Positions 31,156-32,708 of a DNA stretch of 32,708 nucleotides are shown in pieces (positions within the stretch are counted from its first letter, which is position 1; each line of letters begins with the position of its first letter). This stretch comes from a virus: positions 1 to 32,708 of IMG/VR virus record IMGVR_UViG_3300041432_000057. One strand, given 5' to 3'. Made by a program: the position numbers and the translations under genes. The notes beneath the pieces are model-generated. The model did no database searches. It was not told the origin of the DNA and saw nothing but the letters and a program-made list of their open reading frames with translations.

Positions 31156-31820
31156 TATTTGGCTCCTTTACCTTTTGCCGCTTCTTCTTGTTCCCTTTCT
31201 TTCAAAAGTCTTTTCATCATTTGACCGGAAGTTTCTGGCTTCGTTGGATTTTTTATAAATGTTGGTTTAGCTGGATTTTTACCTGGGCCATAATCCCATG
31301 TTCCAATTCCAGGTTGATTGCCAAACATTTCTACAAGTTCTGGTGTGTCAGGTAATATCCCTCTGATATCGTGGATGTTCAAAATTCTTTTGCTTTGTTT
31401 CCAAATGTAGTCTTGAATATTTTTTATACCTTCATCCATTTGCAACATTTTATCGCGATCCATTTTTATTCTTGGAAGAGCATCGCGCAATTGGTTTAGT
31501 GCTTTCAATAATTTTTGAGATAAGTGCCACCCTTCTTTCAATGGTAAAAATTCTACTTCTGCGGCTAGATTATCAACCAAAGCTTTGAAAACACCCCAAT
31601 ATTGTTCGCCAGCTAATTCCTTATTTAGAAATTGATACATTGGTAGTTGAGTTATGCCGTCATGAATTTTATCATACGTCAAAATAAGTTTGTCTTTTAA
31701 AAGTCTGGTCTTCTCCGGACTAATTGGCTTTCCAAAAGAAGTGTCTGCTAATCCAGATGCAAAGTTTTCATCGCCAGCATACTTTGCAAAGAAGTATTCT
31801 GCTAATCCTAACATTCCCAT
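31155..31820 (-). CDS. Unknown helical protein (221 aa)
   Basis: AGG lies 5 nt before the ATG. The N-terminus MGMLGLAEYFFAKYAGDEN resembles the amphipathic leaders of other virion genes here. The body (about 40-160) is helical, and the C-terminus is Pro/Lys-rich ending in KREQEE-like and Lys/Gly residues. No motif was recognised. It overlaps the next gene by 1 nt. Confidence 0.65.
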   Translation of the reverse strand: MGMLGLAEYFFAKYAGDENFASGLADTSFGKPISPEKTRLLKDKLILTYDKIHDGITQLPMYQFLNKELAGEQYWGVFKALVDNLAAEVEFLPLKEGWHLSQKLLKALNQLRDALPRIKMDRDKMLQMDEGIKNIQDYIWKQSKRILNIHDIRGILPDTPELVEMFGNQPGIGTWDYGPGKNPAKPTFIKNPTKPETSGQMMKRLLKEREQEEAAKGKGAK

Positions 31821-31821
31821 G

Positions 31822-32708
31822 TTAACCTAATATTTTAGCGTTCATAAAATAAGCGCTTTGATAAGTTTCGTCCATTCCCTGTCTGTAAAGCGGATGACAA
31901 TCTCCATGCTCATCTTGATAAACTTTGTGAAGTGGTAAGTTTGTGTGGCCACAAAATGAGTGAGAGCTGTTTGCTGTTTTGACAACCATTGAGCAAGTAG
32001 TTTCTTTAGATGCAGTCTTTACGGTTCCACCTATGCTTGCCATATAGGCAATGAACGCATCTTTATATGCCTTTTCATTTCCTGATTGTTGAAGAATATT
32101 CAAAGCATCTTCTGCCTTAGTATAATTTTGTTCGGCAACGGCAGTTTTGATATTTTGAATGAGTTCTGATGTATTTAAACCATGTTGTGGCGATGTGGCT
32201 GCAACAACTTTTGAGTCGGTTGCATTTTTCACGAATAAATCGCTAATTGTTTCTTTTGAGAAACTTCCAACTTGACCGTTGCAAATCAATATGGTTGGAT
32301 TCAAAATTCTATTATTAGCAAGCTTTACAGGAACTTTGAAGGCTGTTTTGCCTCCGAACAATGACACACCAAAGAAAATTGTATTTTCATCAGATGATAC
32401 AACGCTAATTTGTGGGTTCTTAATGCCAAAGCTGGATAGCACACTCATAACAGCGTCTCTAGCAATGTTTAGTTTATCCTTTCCTAATGTGAAGCTCGCA
32501 GCACCTTCAGCGCTTGAAAGTCTCTCAGCGAATGAATCTGCTTGCTTGGACTTCTGAATAGCTACGTCGGCTCGCGGAGCAATGAATGCCTCTTGTCCAA
32601 CAATTCCAGAAAAATCTCCAACATGTTCTTTGCCGGCTTTTACTTTTGTCGCAGCCATTTTCACTAAATCAATTTCTTTTGTTCCAATAACTTCTCTTGT
32701 GAGAACTG
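31822..32708 (-). CDS. Unknown protein with C-terminal Cys/His cluster, 5' end outside window
   Basis: The frame stays open to the right edge, so the gene probably begins outside. GTG 32664 and ATG 32658 lie in frame, but neither has a good SD and the codons above them read as ordinary protein. The visible 280 residues after 32664 include a beta-rich middle (about 80-130: FGVSLFGGKTAFKVPVKL), helices (about 165-215) and a C-terminal ~58-residue region with Cys at 224, 238, 256 and His at 235, 240, 246, 253, 257, which could bind zinc. Two VKTA motifs (near 215 and 229) flank the start of that region. Function unknown. Confidence 0.65.
   Translation of the reverse strand, partial: VLTREVIGTKEIDLVKMAATKVKAGKEHVGDFSGIVGQEAFIAPRADVAIQKSKQADSFAERLSSAEGAASFTLGKDKLNIARDAVMSVLSSFGIKNPQISVVSSDENTIFFGVSLFGGKTAFKVPVKLANNRILNPTILICNGQVGSFSKETISDLFVKNATDSKVVAATSPQHGLNTSELIQNIKTAVAEQNYTKAEDALNILQQSGNEKAYKDAFIAYMASIGGTVKTASKETTCSMVVKTANSSHSFCGHTNLPLHKVYQDEHGDCHPLYRQGMDETYQSAYFMNAKILG

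Noticed and set aside
30698-31258. 186-codon plus-strand ORF
   Set aside because: Antisense shadow across the boundary of two well-supported minus-strand genes.
32658-32664. Start codon of the last gene inside the window (GTG 32664 or ATG 32658)
   Set aside because: No good SD and the frame continues to the window edge with ordinary coding sequence, so the gene is treated as 5'-partial.

Overview
The window looks like part of the late (virion) gene block of a large, AT-rich tailed dsDNA phage, possibly a jumbo phage. The evidence is a large terminase, a portal protein and a prohead-protease/scaffold gene in canonical order. They are surrounded by long, densely packed genes on the minus strand with 1-11 nt overlaps, Shine-Dalgarno (SD) sequences and two Rho-independent terminators. 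No tRNA, rRNA, CRISPR array or IS element was seen. A small lipobox protein on the plus strand hints at a diderm host, but nothing identifies the host.

Transcription runs from high to low coordinates. 32708-24875 holds ten mostly unrecognised virion-type proteins. They include a candidate small terminase or DNA-binding protein (29621-30391), a protein with a CxxHH...C motif (30430-31155) and an unexpected minimal CCA-adding/poly(A)-polymerase-type nucleotidyltransferase (26956-27714). 24843-22990 is TerL with a zinc-ribbon insertion. 22922-19794 is a portal interrupted by a 403-residue LAGLIDADG intein. 19704-14698 carries a Pro-rich virion protein, a lytic transglycosylase with a calcium loop, two small unknowns, a tyrosine/dual-specificity phosphatase and a coiled-coil protein. 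14593-10895 is a 47-residue protein and a 1183-residue maturation protease fused to a scaffold, with a strong internal start that could make the scaffold alone, as in lambda C/Nu3.

10859-9375 encodes a repetitive charged polyampholyte protein and a gene that appears to continue by -1 frameshift at an A9 run. A terminator follows. 9283-8526 starts a new unit: a 20-codon leader ORF with a strong SD and a hairpin, overlapping a 231-residue structural protein that has no SD of its own. 8372-1817 is a block of five large proteins, three with membrane-active stretches, whose N-termini share a [KR]-[TIV]-A motif; these are candidate internal or ejected virion proteins. 1319-621 is a second probable structural protein (232 aa) with its own terminator. 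321-1 is the start of a heptapeptide (xxDGxxx) repeat protein cut by the window edge. The only plus-strand genes are a tiny lipoprotein and a 29-residue membrane peptide (1524-1814) behind a good sigma70-like promoter.

The genes fit one programme: TerL and portal package DNA, the protease/scaffold builds and matures the prohead, and a set of probably proteolytically trimmed internal proteins plus enzymes (transglycosylase, phosphatase, nucleotidyltransferase) may be packaged for delivery to the host. No conventional major capsid protein was recognised. All functional calls come from reading motifs by eye; no database search was run.
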